Shown here piece after piece: positions 27,773-37,235 of a DNA stretch of 64,000 bases. The position numbers and the translations under genes were made by a program. The notes under the pieces were generated by a model that saw only the letters and a program-made list of their open reading frames with translations, searched no databases and was not told where the DNA came from. Within the stretch, counting starts at the first letter, position 1. Each line of letters opens with the position of its first letter. Source of the DNA: Druceiella hillmani (taxonomy: Eukaryota; Arthropoda; Insecta; Lepidoptera; Hepialidae); contig JAYKKI010000095.1 in NCBI GenBank assembly GCA_039881145.1, forward strand, positions 7,430,501 through 7,494,500, read 5' to 3'.

Positions 27773-29117
27773 CAGAACGTTTTAACTCCCATCTAAACGC
27801 GCCACTAGATGTTTCACATCAAATTAGATAATTTCGTAGTACTCAGCCATTAAAATAGTAATAAATCATATTTGAATAAAATTTAATTTATTTTCTTATT
27901 AGCGGCGGCTTGTGATACAGAAATAATTAGTTTAGTTTAAACAAAATTCGTTCGTCATGTATTTATGTCTCCCCCTCGTTCCCCGGTCTCAAACCGCCAT
28001 TGTAGTTTTCTTTTAAATTTTTACGAAAACTTTGAAAGCATCGATATCAAACAAAGTGCAGATCGTGGTCCATGGCGTCCTTTCCTCTATAACGCACTTT
28101 GCTACTCAGTTAACCCTTGTCAAATTTATCTCGAAACAGATAGACAGACAGGCAAACTGACAGACAAAAATATTAGAATGGATTGTTTATGTTTAGGTAT
28201 TCTGCAAGGAATTATTGTGGGTTTTTTCAAATTGTGGGTTTTTCAGTTGTTACAAGCTTTATCTTTCAAAACCTTACCTTTTTTAACTACTGATCATCTG
28301 TAAGGAATGTGATAATATTGTGTTACTCCGGACTAATACAAAATTGATAAAATCATCCTTTTTTGTTAGCACGACTAAATTATTTCTCCTCCTCACGCCA
28401 TAGTTCCTGTCTATCGTACGTAACTAACCTAACCTAGAAACCTGGAACCCTAGTACGTCTTGAGTATATGATAACCTAGGGAGCTTTTAAATAATTATTG
28501 GATAATAGCTGTCAACAGTACAATAGTAGTTGTGTCACAGTGTCATAGTAGAGCGTAACACAAATTAGGTATATGATATCCAATGACACAGTAGTTGTGT
28601 CAACAATGATCAACGAAACCGAGTTATGAAAAATAATGCGCATTTAGATGATTAAAATACAAACTAAAAACGCATTATTTTTTACTATAAGGTTTTTTCG
28701 TACTCCACAGGCGATTATTGTTCCGGAGCCCAAAATAAATAGAAAACAGAATTTGGAGCCTTTCTCATTTATTGAGAAAACGTTTAGAAGATCTAAATAG
28801 CCTGATATCTAGAATAGAATAGGACTGGTATTAGTAGTTTTTAGAGATATACGGCAAAATAGTCGCTTTACTTTTACTGCTAAGATTTTAAAATATCGCG
28901 TTACATTTTGGTAAAAAAATATGAAGAAAATAACTTGTTAAAATTAATTTATTTTATAAAAATTTAAAAAAAAACTAGTAGTCGTATATTCTCCATTTTT
29001 ATTATTATCTATTGAAAATGTTTTATGAAATGTCAACAGTTGTAGATTAATATACACTTGCATAGATGGAGTGTATATTCATTAATAAGTATGAGTACTT
29101 TAATGTACGCGTACTAC

Positions 29118-29445
29118 AAATCGGTCCTACAAAAAAACCAAAGTGACTCTGGCCGATCCAAACGTTACGAGTTAAAACGCGCTCACGGAGAAAATGGTAG
29201 AACATACTCGCTTAATTTGTTCTAGCATAGTAAACTTCTATTTGATTTTTGTTTTGCTCTTTACTCTAACCAACAAATTTAAACTTGACACTGGCAAAAG
29301 TTCTCTCTAGAGAGAATAATCGCCACAGAATAAAAGAATAAAGAATAAGATTGAGTATGCGCGTGTGTCTTGACTTGTGCGGTAAGTCGGTGGACAGTCG
29401 GCCTCCGACCTTGTCTCACAAAAATCAGCTGTTCTCAGGCGCCCA
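29118..29445 (+). mobile_element. Non-autonomous dispersed element, copy 1 (diverged)
   Basis: It shares ordered blocks with 35390-35615. The first is 'gttacgagttaaaacg' (29164 here, 35448 there). The second is 'ggtagaacatac' (29196 and 35470). The third is 'tcttgacttgtgcggtaagt' against 'tcttgaattgtgcgataagt'. The fourth is a 'cacaaaa(a)tc-gc--ttgtc/ttctc-ggc-gcc' end. It is GC-richer than its surroundings with no open frame. It is probably a MITE-like element, with unequal internal lengths from a later insertion or deletion. Confidence 0.6.
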
Positions 29446-32200
29446 CTCATACCTTACAACAGTCGTTCGTATGCGTTTTGTGTAAAGAGAATTGTTACTC
29501 ATTGTTTTTTGACCTATCTATTTCAGTTAACTACATCCGTGTACGTTGAGAACAAAGCATTTTGGGAGACTACAACGGACTCTGATAACAACTGTGAAAG
29601 TTACTAATTTTTTATAATATATTTTTGTTAAAAAATAATTTATGTTTTAATGTGGATTCGGAAAAGGTGTAGTATACGAAGAAATAGAGCAGTGAAATAG
29701 AAACGAGATAGGAAAGACTTGTTTTAGCAGATTCTTGACATCATATACCAACAATGGTTTTCGAATATCAGAATTAGGTTTACTGTAGCTTTGCAGCACG
29801 TACAGTGAAAAGGTACTTGTGGCGGGTGCTACTATGTTTAGGAATAATGAGGATGTGGTCGGATTCCGAACGTTATAAAGGTTCATGATGTCGAAGGGTT
29901 TAAAAGTAGAGTTGAGAAAAAGACGTACTGCGAGAATTTTTCCAAATATTAAAAAGAATACTTAAAACATATAAATTGGGCCCATGACTTTTCTTTATCC
30001 CAGTTAGTATATGGCATGAGCATAGGTATATGGCCATATTTTCTGAGAACAAATTCATAAATTTGTTTAATCGATCTTAAGTGAACTCAAGATAGCATAT
30101 ATCTCCATAAACAGTACGGCTAGCAGAATCTTTTGACGAAGACTGATTTCAATTTTAAGTCGAATATGTTGTTGAAGGCTCTTAGGGAGTGTAGTAGCAA
30201 CTTACGTTATTTGCTTGAAGTTGTCAGCTAAGATTTTCCAGCCAACTTCATTGATATCGTTAATTTTATGGTCATTTCTCGGCTTTTTATTTACTTACAG
30301 ACAATTATGGAAACAGTCATTATAACAAAGGCGATTAATAAACTTCTGCAATACATAACGATGATACACTTCAATAAGTTTATTCTTATCCGTCCCAACC
30401 AAATCACACTCTGATGCAACCTCGATCAGGTGGTTAAGCAATTTTATATCATGGGAAAATGAGAAATTTCGATATTTTTTGTTTCTAGATGCCGGTATTA
30501 CAAAAAATAATGACTACGCATGCTCAGGAACTTAACAGTTACAAAGAAAGAGAGTTTTTCCAATAAATTAGGGTTTTTTCCATTTAATAATCGATTTTTC
30601 CGTTAAATAAATTTCATCAATGAAACTTACACCATACTGAACAGAAGTTCGTTAGGAAATAGAAAAAGGAAGTAACCATACCGTTTCATGTACACATATC
30701 GAAGGTTTGTTTTTTGGATACGTACAATCAGGCGGAAATTAGTTCAATGTTGGCTTCAAATAACAGAGCTGACATCGAAGTTGCTTTGTAATAAAGTCAT
30801 AAATAATAAATTAATTGAGAAAACATACCGGAAGTCTCTGGAATTGTCCAATACATATCCAAGCCTCGAATGTGTTACTTTTCAAAACAGCCTAAATCTC
30901 AAACGTTATTCAAATCAGCTCGGTGGTTTTCGAGATATTCATTTTATGCTAATGTCACATTAGACCAATGTAGGTATTTAAAACAAATAAGTTTAAGCAC
31001 AATATTTGAACTGTGCTAAATAGTATTTTGACTGCATTTTTGACAGATTCGTGTAGTCAATGCTGAAGATGTAACAAGGCGTATATCCGGTTGTTATACA
31101 TACTTTTCTTAAGGGGGTAATAAAAATTTAACATTTGTATAAAAAGGTAAACGAAAAAAACACTATCATAATATAAAAAAGTGTTCCCGAACCTGATATT
31201 AGTTTGAGGAACATTTGGTAGTTTCGAATCTAGAGTCAGAAATATATTTCGTATTTTGTGCACATGAAGAATACGTATGTGAAATATTATTTATGTTTCC
31301 TTTTTATAACCAATCTTCTAAAACCGTCTATTGAGTTTTAACTGTTTGTCACAGTATTTTTTTCAGAGACTGAAGTTTGGCACATTCATAAAGTTAAAAA
31401 TATTAAAATATCAACGCTTAAAAATATTTATATAGAAATTTTAGAAGGAGCCAATTAAATACGCTTTTTTTTAATTACCTGTTTCATGTGGCGTTATGGA
31501 AGTAACAAAGACATTTTTATAATTTTAACTAACGAATCTCCAAAGATGAGCTTAAAGACATGTGGACACAATACACACCACAACACCCCTTTTCTAAAGT
31601 GCTGAACTTTTATGATGAAAATAAGATCGGCCTTTGCAACTTACATAAATATACACGTGTCCGGGAATAGATGTCGGACAAGGAAAGAAATAAAACCAAA
31701 AACACGCCCTTTTTCTAATTGAGCGCAAAAACAATATTGCACATAACTCTCTTTAACACACCCAATACTTGCCCGGAGTGCGGTGTTTACCCGCAGTCGC
31801 GATGTCTTCGCAGCTGTTCGCAGGTTATTCCCCCCGAGTGGCGCTGAACAATGTAGGAAAGTATCGTGTATACGAAAAAGATGACAAATAATTTTGAAAA
31901 TGAATTTCAATTTTCTGAAAAAAACTCATCTTTTGAATTTTATTTCAACGACAATTAACTAATTTTTCAGTCAGGGAATAACATCTTTCTTTTTCCGACA
32001 TTTATTTCCGGACATAGCATATATTTATAGAAAACTATAGAATTTATAGGAAACTATAGATTTTATAGGAAAAAATTTATAGGAAACTATAGATTTTAGA
32101 ACTCATAGTTTTTGAGAAATTCATGATGTGTTTAGTTCGTTATGAACTAGTGCGCCGACGTTGTCCGCTTCGAGTTTTGAAGACAGAAGTAGTTATAAGT
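29446..32200. other. Intron, repeat fragments only
   Basis: A fragment at about 31340-31470 ('ctgtttgtcacagtattttt', then 'gagactgaagtttggcaca', then 'tttatatagaaattttaga') matches the dispersed element at 35728-36190 and 3420-3560. A short tandem of 'tataggaaactatagatttt' lies at about 32025-32100. No exon was found. Confidence 0.45.
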
Positions 32201-32203
32201 CGG

Positions 32204-32480
32204 TAATTTTACAAGTAATCAAACTTTTAATAGAGATTCTTGATATCTATCGTTGTAAAATTATAATTTTTTTGTAATTTTAAAACATTTTTATTATGAG
32301 CAAAACTTGCATATAAAAATGGCAAGGGTCTCCGTCCGTTGGTCTTTTACAAGTAATCTACTTTTAATACAGCTTTTTGATATATTTCTCTGTAAAATAA
32401 TAATTTTTTTTTAATTTTGAAACATTTTTACTATGAGTAAAATATGCATATAAAAATGACGCGAGTCTCAGTCGGCTGGT
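32204..32480 (+). repeat. Two diverged tandem copies, about 139 bp each
   Basis: Copy 1 is about 32204-32342 and copy 2 about 32343-32480. Both carry 'ttacaagtaatc-acttttaat', a T-run with 'attt-aaacatttttattatgag', then 'gcatataaaaatg' and a 'gtctc-gtc-g-tggtc' end. They are diverged enough to be old. Confidence 0.75.
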
Positions 32481-32882
32481 CTATACGTGTGTACTGTGGA
32501 ACCTAATAACAACGTATGTGAGGTTACGCTACAAGTCAAGATTCTTTAAAGATTTTGGTGATTTTTTCTATCGATTGATGAACTATTAGAATAGAAGCGT
32601 ATTGATAAAAAATTTCCACAAAAACTCCAAAACATTTTTTTCGTGCTAGGCGACTGTTCTCGGTTGTGTGTGGATCTTCTTGTCTCTTTTTTCTGTTCCT
32701 AGCTCTTTTTTATTTTTAACTCATTATTACTTACAATTGTTCATTTAATAAACAGTAACCAACGCGATGTTACTCTTTTTTTGGTTTTACTAACTATCCT
32801 TACATTTGTAAACGACGTTCTAGGTTTTATATTTAAATGTTGACAAATAATATACGTTTACATTTTTATATGTAGCTATCTG

Positions 32883-32935
32883 AGTACGGAACTTTTGTAT
32901 TGCGAGTTCGACTCGTACTTAACAGGTTTTATATA
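32883..32935 (+). repeat. 3' tail of a dispersed lepidopteran-type element
   Basis: 'gagtacggaacttttgtattgcgagttcgactcgtacttaacaggtttt' follows the pattern of a common repeat end (tacggaaccct...gcgagtccgactcgcacttgg..ggtttt). Only the end is seen here. The 'gttcgac' inside it looks like a tRNA B-box but no tRNA fold is present. Confidence 0.55.
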
Positions 32936-33094
32936 TTCATGAATATTTCCACCACTATATGTGGCGGCGATAATTCATCGAAGAAAAACATTTTAATATT
33001 ACGAGTGAGTACATATGTGAATTGAAGAAGTGTAGGAGGCGAGAGACAGGCCTCGTTTGTTGGAAAAGGTCGCAGTTGGTACTGTCGTGTTGCA

Positions 33095-33230
33095 GGCCGC
33101 GGCGCTCAGTACGTAGGTGCACGTGAATATTCATTACGACGTGGAGAGTGTCTGCGCGCTGGGTGGTCCAGCCGCGTCGCCACCGTCCCCGCGCCGCCCG
33201 CGCCGTCGCCACAGTCACGGAAGGGGATTT
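33095..33230. promoter_or_regulatory. Short CpG-rich island, possible regulatory site or exon
   Basis: About 130 bp rich in CG dinucleotides ('ccgcgtcgcc', 'ccgcgccgcccgcgccgtcg') stands out from AT-rich flanks. The minus-strand frame 32955-33218 begins in it, but its Ala/Arg-rich start simply reflects the CpG content. It could be an alternative promoter, an unmethylated regulatory island or a foreign insert. The sequence alone does not separate these. Confidence 0.3.
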
Positions 33231-33239
33231 AATAAAATA

Positions 33240-33812
33240 TTTTATCCTACATTGACTCTGCTTATTTTATAACTAAAGGCGACTGGCGTAAATGGGCCTA
33301 GAATATATTTTTTTAAAAATTGAAATTTTTTAGAATATAAAAAAGTCTTTGAATTATTCAATTCAACTACTGACAATAAAAAAGCAAAAAATTAAATACC
33401 ATTTGGAATCACAATGCAAAAAAGAAAAAGCTATCTTCATAAAGGTACATATGTTTTTAACCGTTTGAGTGCCGACGAGCGCAATCGCGCTCGTGCACGT
33501 ACGGAGGATGTCCGAACTGCGAAAATGACGATGTGACCTTGATTTTGGTTTTTGTTATAATTTTTGTTCACAACATATATTTACATAATTTTCTTTGTAT
33601 TTTATTATCCTTGTACAAGTTTTTATTAAGAAAACAATTATTGTTTATTAAATGAAAAATTATTAAAATTGGATACAGTTTTTTTTCGCGACTAGGGTAA
33701 ATGACATCAAAAACAAAAGATTTGTTTGGCATTTTTAAGTATATATGGTTAAAAAACAATGGCACTAAAACGGTTAAATTATCTAGATAAGAAATAAAAA
33801 TAACAATAAAAA
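33240..33812. other. AT-rich intron, nothing recognised
   Basis: A CpG cluster 'gtgccgacgagcgcaatcgcgctcgtgcacgtacgg' at about 33469-33505 contains the palindrome GAGCGCAATCGCGCTC (imperfect). I otherwise see nothing in it. Confidence 0.4.
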
Positions 33813-34073
33813 TATTGAATATATTTGGCGTTAATTTTGTAGAAATTAAATTAAGTGATAATTAATTAACTAATTAAATTTTCATTTACAACTAAACGAC
33901 ACTGCGTGATGTAGTATTAAACCTACTTTATTTAAATTCTTAAGCACGGAACTTTCTTTACAATTTGCCCACCTGAAGATGTTATCGTACAACGAAACCT
34001 AGGTCGTGGTAAAGAATTTAAATAAATTAGAAATAATACTACATCACGTAGTTTCATTTAGTTGTGAATAAAA
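33813..34073. mobile_element. Foldback element, copy 2, with hammerhead-like loop
   Basis: This is the same family as 12733-12957. It shares the 5' block 'attgaatatatttggcgtta' (33813), the arm core TGCGTGATGTAGTATTA (33903) with its inverted partner 'aatactacatcacgtagttt' (34036), and the loop CCACCTGAAGATG...CGAAACCTAGGTCGTGG. The unit is longer than copy 1 because of extra AT-rich sequence between the 5' block and the left arm, and the two arms are more diverged from each other. It has no coding capacity. Confidence 0.75.
33968..34009 (+). ncRNA. Possible hammerhead ribozyme-like motif, copy 2
   Basis: Stem I is CCAC/GTGG, the core CTGAAGA is at 33973-33979, and stem II is GTT/AAC. GAA follows at 34094 minus 100 (33994-33996), then stem III ACC/GGT with the loop TA, then C at 34005, which gives a canonical GUC cleavage triplet. 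The extra U after CTGAAGA and the short stem II weaken the case. Confidence 0.35.
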
Positions 34074-34289
34074 TTTAAGTAATAAAAATATTATGAAGTA
34101 CAAAATAACGTTCTAGAATCGATTAAAAATAAAAAATCAATACTTACTGCTTTTTTTACTATGTAGCCATTGCTTATATTAATTAAAAATAAACTATTAG
34201 TTGACATTGACAATTGTTCTGTAATTTTCAATATTCATGTCTTCTTCACTCTTCGAGTTTTACGTGGCTTTTTCCGATGATGATTTTTT

Positions 34290-34405
34290 TATGGTTTGAT
34301 ATGTTAATCTGTGTATATGAGGACACCATTTGCACACTGTTTTGTGTTGCTGGTTCAAAGAGTTCTGTAGAAATAGCATTTACAACTTATTATAAAAATG
34401 ATATT
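34290..34405 (+). repeat. Dispersed repeat shared with 51420-51505
   Basis: 'ttgcacactg', a short gap, 'gttgctggttcaaaga', then 'gaaatagcattt' matches the reverse complement of 51420-51505 ('ctgcactttatttcaccctg-ttggttcaaaga-gaaatagcattt'). The short open frames at both places are this repeat, not a gene. Confidence 0.5.
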
Positions 34406-34496
34406 TTGTCCGATTGACGATTTAGATAGAACTTTTAAGGAGCTCTATTTTAGTATGTAATTTGTATTCTTGTAACATCTGTGCCTAAAACCTGCA

Positions 34497-34824
34497 CTAC
34501 ACTACTCGCGAAGTTGATAGAAGTTAGGCGAAGAGAATAGTGTAGAGATTTACTTCGATTCGCTTTGTGCAACCTCGCTCTGGCGACTTCCGATCGCCGT
34601 CTCGTTTTTTGCATCCAAGTCAAAGGACTTCGCGATGTTACACGTAGCGTCTCACTACACTACTCAGCGTACTTCAGTTTGCAGATAGACGTACTGTTTA
34701 CACGTGGGTGCGGGCGGGCGACTCACGGCTACTGGAATCCTCGCGAGGTTGCCCGCGTGCTTTGCCCACGACTGCGATCAACTTCGACGAGCATTTTGTC
34801 GAGGTAACTTCGCGAGTAGTGTAG
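34497..34824. mobile_element. MITE with 19-bp perfect terminal inverted repeats
   Basis: CTACACTACTCGCGAAGTT at 34497-34515 is matched by its exact reverse complement at 34806-34824, giving a unit of about 328 bp. A related copy of the end (CACTACACTACTCAGCGTAC) lies internally at 34654, as is common for subterminal repeats. The body is CpG-rich and the open frames inside it (34565-34807, 34704-34886) are composition artefacts. I cannot define a target-site duplication or the superfamily. Confidence 0.8.
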
Positions 34825-35004
34825 AGGGCATACATCAGTTTTGTCTTTCAAATGATCTTTTTGAAGAAAATTTAGGCATGGTTTAAATGTCAGTTGAACA
34901 GATGTTGTCCTGTGTTTAAAGACCGCGCAAAAATACTTAAAGTATTGAATCATCCAAAACAGTAAGAGCTTAATTATTTTGTGTAACAAATGCCTGTTTT
35001 CCTA

Positions 35005-35200
35005 CTATTAAGGCTTCAACTTAACGTTTAGATAAGGACAGCAATAACGAACTGTGACGTCATTTTTAATAATTCTCATTGTATTCTGCAAGAGCGAGTG
35101 AGACAAGGAGAAATCCCTACTCAATCTCTAACATTAAATTTAGAAACTCATAACTTGTTTATTTTTAATTTTATCATTTTTGCTCTCTTGGTTTTAATTA
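35005..35200 (-). repeat. Dispersed element, minus-strand copy
   Basis: This matches the reverse complement of 37020-37200 and 62800-62990: the 'taaggacagcaataacgaactgtgacgtcattttt' block, the 'tgtattctgcaagagcgagtgagacaagga' block and the 'ttagaaactcataact' block occur in the same order. Three copies in the window define a dispersed family. It has no coding capacity. Confidence 0.8.
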
Positions 35201-35389
35201 ATTTATATTTTTCATGGCATTTTATTAAAACACTACTTAAGTGAATGAGCCTTTAGATTGGTACTTTTAAACGTAGACCTCAATGAACATTTCTTTATTA
35301 GCGCAGACATTATTACTAAAGGGAAACGCAGACGATCGACAATAATCGGATAGAACATATGATGTTTAATTCTTTAATGCTCACCATAA

Positions 35390-35615
35390 AAATCGATACT
35401 GCGAAAAAATCGGAGTAGTACCGACCGACTCTCGCCGATTCGAATGTTACGAGTTAAAACGAAGAAAAGGGTAGAACATACGATTAATCATGCGCTAACG
35501 GAGACGGCAGAGATATAGTCGGCGGCGCGCCTGTCTTGAATTGTGCGATAAGTAGATAGAAAGTTGTCCACCGACTTTCGCCCACAAAAGTCGGCAATTG
35601 TCGGCCGCCGGCTAG
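35390..35615 (+). mobile_element. Non-autonomous dispersed element, copy 2
   Basis: This is the counterpart of 29118-29445 (ordered shared blocks listed there). It ends in 'cacaaaagtcggcaattgtcggccgccgg', with a CG-rich tail. It has no open frame. Confidence 0.6.
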
Positions 35616-35727
35616 TACTTTAATATTTTGACTGTAAATTTGATAATGTAAGAATGTATCATCATGACTTAATACAGACAGACATTCTTTTTGAATCTGC
35701 TCCTCGTAAGTTGTATGGCGTTATATA

Positions 35728-36190
35728 TTTGTTCAGGGTTCTTTAGCCAAACGGCAAAAACGGTACCCGTTCTCGTCCTTTTTATCCTGTCCGTCTGTCT
35801 GCCAGTATGTCACAGTCATTTTACTCGGAGACTATTGGAACTATATAGATGAAATTTGGGAGGTATGTGTTTTTTATGAATCGTTATACAATAAATCATG
35901 TGATACTCTATACATGTAACTGAGGGATGAAAAAAAATCCAGTGCACATAGGCGAATGGGGTATCGTTAGATAGGTCTTAAAAGTGATATAGAGGTTCCA
36001 AAATGATTTTTTTATTTAAGTCAATATTTGTGTAGAAATATTTTTCTAAATTTTTAAAAACCCCTAACTTTTCAATTAACGTATGTAAAATTTAAAAAAA
36101 ATTAAGGTGGTAGAGCTTAAAATAAACTTTCAAGGAAAATGGTTTGACTAAGATATGTTGTGTAGTTTTTGGGATATTGGATATTTTCGG
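35728..36190 (+). repeat. Dispersed 'gttccgtagccaaa' element
   Basis: The sequence runs from 'agggttctttagccaaacgg' and 'aacggtacccgttctcgtcc' through the 'gtccgtctgtctgccagtatg' tract to 'atgaaatttgggaggtatgt', 'gggtatcgttagataggtct' and 'gggatattgg'. The order matches a repeat I recognise as common in lepidopteran genomes. It is diverged and non-coding. Fragments of the same family lie at 3420-3560, 21480-22440, 31340-31470, 32883-32935 and 52190-52470. Confidence 0.65.
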
Positions 36191-36306
36191 TACTGACTAC
36201 AGCACTTTGTTTTTAACAGAGACTTTGAGAAATAAAAACTTTTGAGTTTAAAATTGTTACTCGTATGTCAAATTTATACACTCGAGAGGGGCAAACCATT
36301 TTAAAA

Positions 36307-36902
36307 TAACTTTAATTTCAATGTGCTATACGTCTTTCTGTATCCTTCTCGACAACCTATTTTTATTTACAAACATTATAACTGTTAGTGTCACAATGTG
36401 TCGATGATATCTTGCTTTGGTGGTATCCTATATATCGAGTTATTATTCACGATGGTAACTTTAATTTCAATGTGCTATACGTCTTTCTGTATCCTTCTCG
36501 ACAACCTATTTTTATTTACAAACATTATAACTGTTAATGTCACAATGTGTCGATGATATCTTGCTTTGCTGGTATCCTATATATCGAGTTATTATTCACG
36601 ATGGTAACTTTAATTTCAATGTGCTATACGTCTTTCTGTATCCTTCTCGACAACCTATTTTTATTTACAAACATTATAACTGTTAGTGTCACAATGTGTC
36701 GATGATATCTTGCTTTGCTGGTATCCTATATATCGAGTTATTATTCACGATGGTAACTTTAATTTCAATGTGCTATACGTCTTTCTGTATCCTTCTCGAC
36801 AACCTATTTTTATTTACAAACATTATAACTGTTAGTGTCACAATGTGTCGATGATATCTTGCTTTGCTGGTATCCTATATATCGAGTTATTATTCACGAT
36901 AT
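36307..36902 (+). repeat. Tandem array, 149-bp unit, 4 copies
   Basis: Copies start with TAACTTTAATTTCAATGTGC at 36307, 36456, 36605 and 36754, exactly 149 bp apart. Only a handful of substitutions separate the copies (for example gtggta/ctggta and gttagtg/gttaatg). The end at 36902 is clean. It is non-coding, and expansion must be recent. Confidence 0.97.
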
Positions 36903-36959
36903 TCTGTAATCTTCAATAGGGCAATTTATTATACCTAAATTTGCTATTTTTAATAAAAT

Positions 36960-37235
36960 GTCATGACAAAGAAATATTGATTAAAGCCATGAGTGAAAAA
37001 AAATATAAAAATTCATAAAAATAAACGAGTTATGAGTTTTTAAATTTAAAGGTAGGAATAGAGTCCTTGTCTCTTTTGCTCTCGTAGAATACATTATTAA
37101 AAACGGTGACACAATTCAGTATTGCTGTCCTTGTCTAACGTTAAGGTGAAATCTTAACGACTCTGTGAAATTTTAGGGGTTGTGAAATTGTTTTATGTTA
37201 CTCGTCAAGCTTGTACTTTGGAATCATAATTTATG
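36960..37235 (+). repeat. Dispersed element, plus-strand copy
   Basis: This is the same family as 35005-35200 and 62790-63045. It carries 'cgagttatgagtttttaaat', 'gtccttgtctcttttgctct', 'cagtattgctgtccttgtct' and 'cttgtactttggaatcataa' in order. Confidence 0.8.

Larger units (their letters stand above)
22441..29118. other. AT-rich intron with repeat debris
   Basis: No exon is supported. It holds a 40-bp direct repeat (about 24819-24859 and 24956-24997, 'cacttgtacttcttcatatt'), a 13-bp stem hairpin at 26464-26502 (arm AGTGATATATATC), and a 22-bp perfect palindrome at 27751-27772. A 'gatagacagacaggcaaactgacagaca' tract near 28140 marks a dispersed repeat. The 112-codon frame at 27965-28303 spans that tract and is not gene-like. 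Confidence 0.5.

Noticed and set aside
27965..28303. 112-codon frame as a coding exon
   Set aside because: It runs across a 'gacagacaggcaaactgacagaca' repeat tract, and no splice or domain evidence supports it.
32900..32935. tRNA-like 'gcgagttcgactcgtac'
   Set aside because: It is the self-complementary tail of a dispersed repeat; there is no cloverleaf.
34565..34989. Three overlapping frames in the 34.5-34.9 kb region as genes
   Set aside because: They lie within a MITE defined by 19-bp inverted repeats and reflect its CpG-rich composition.
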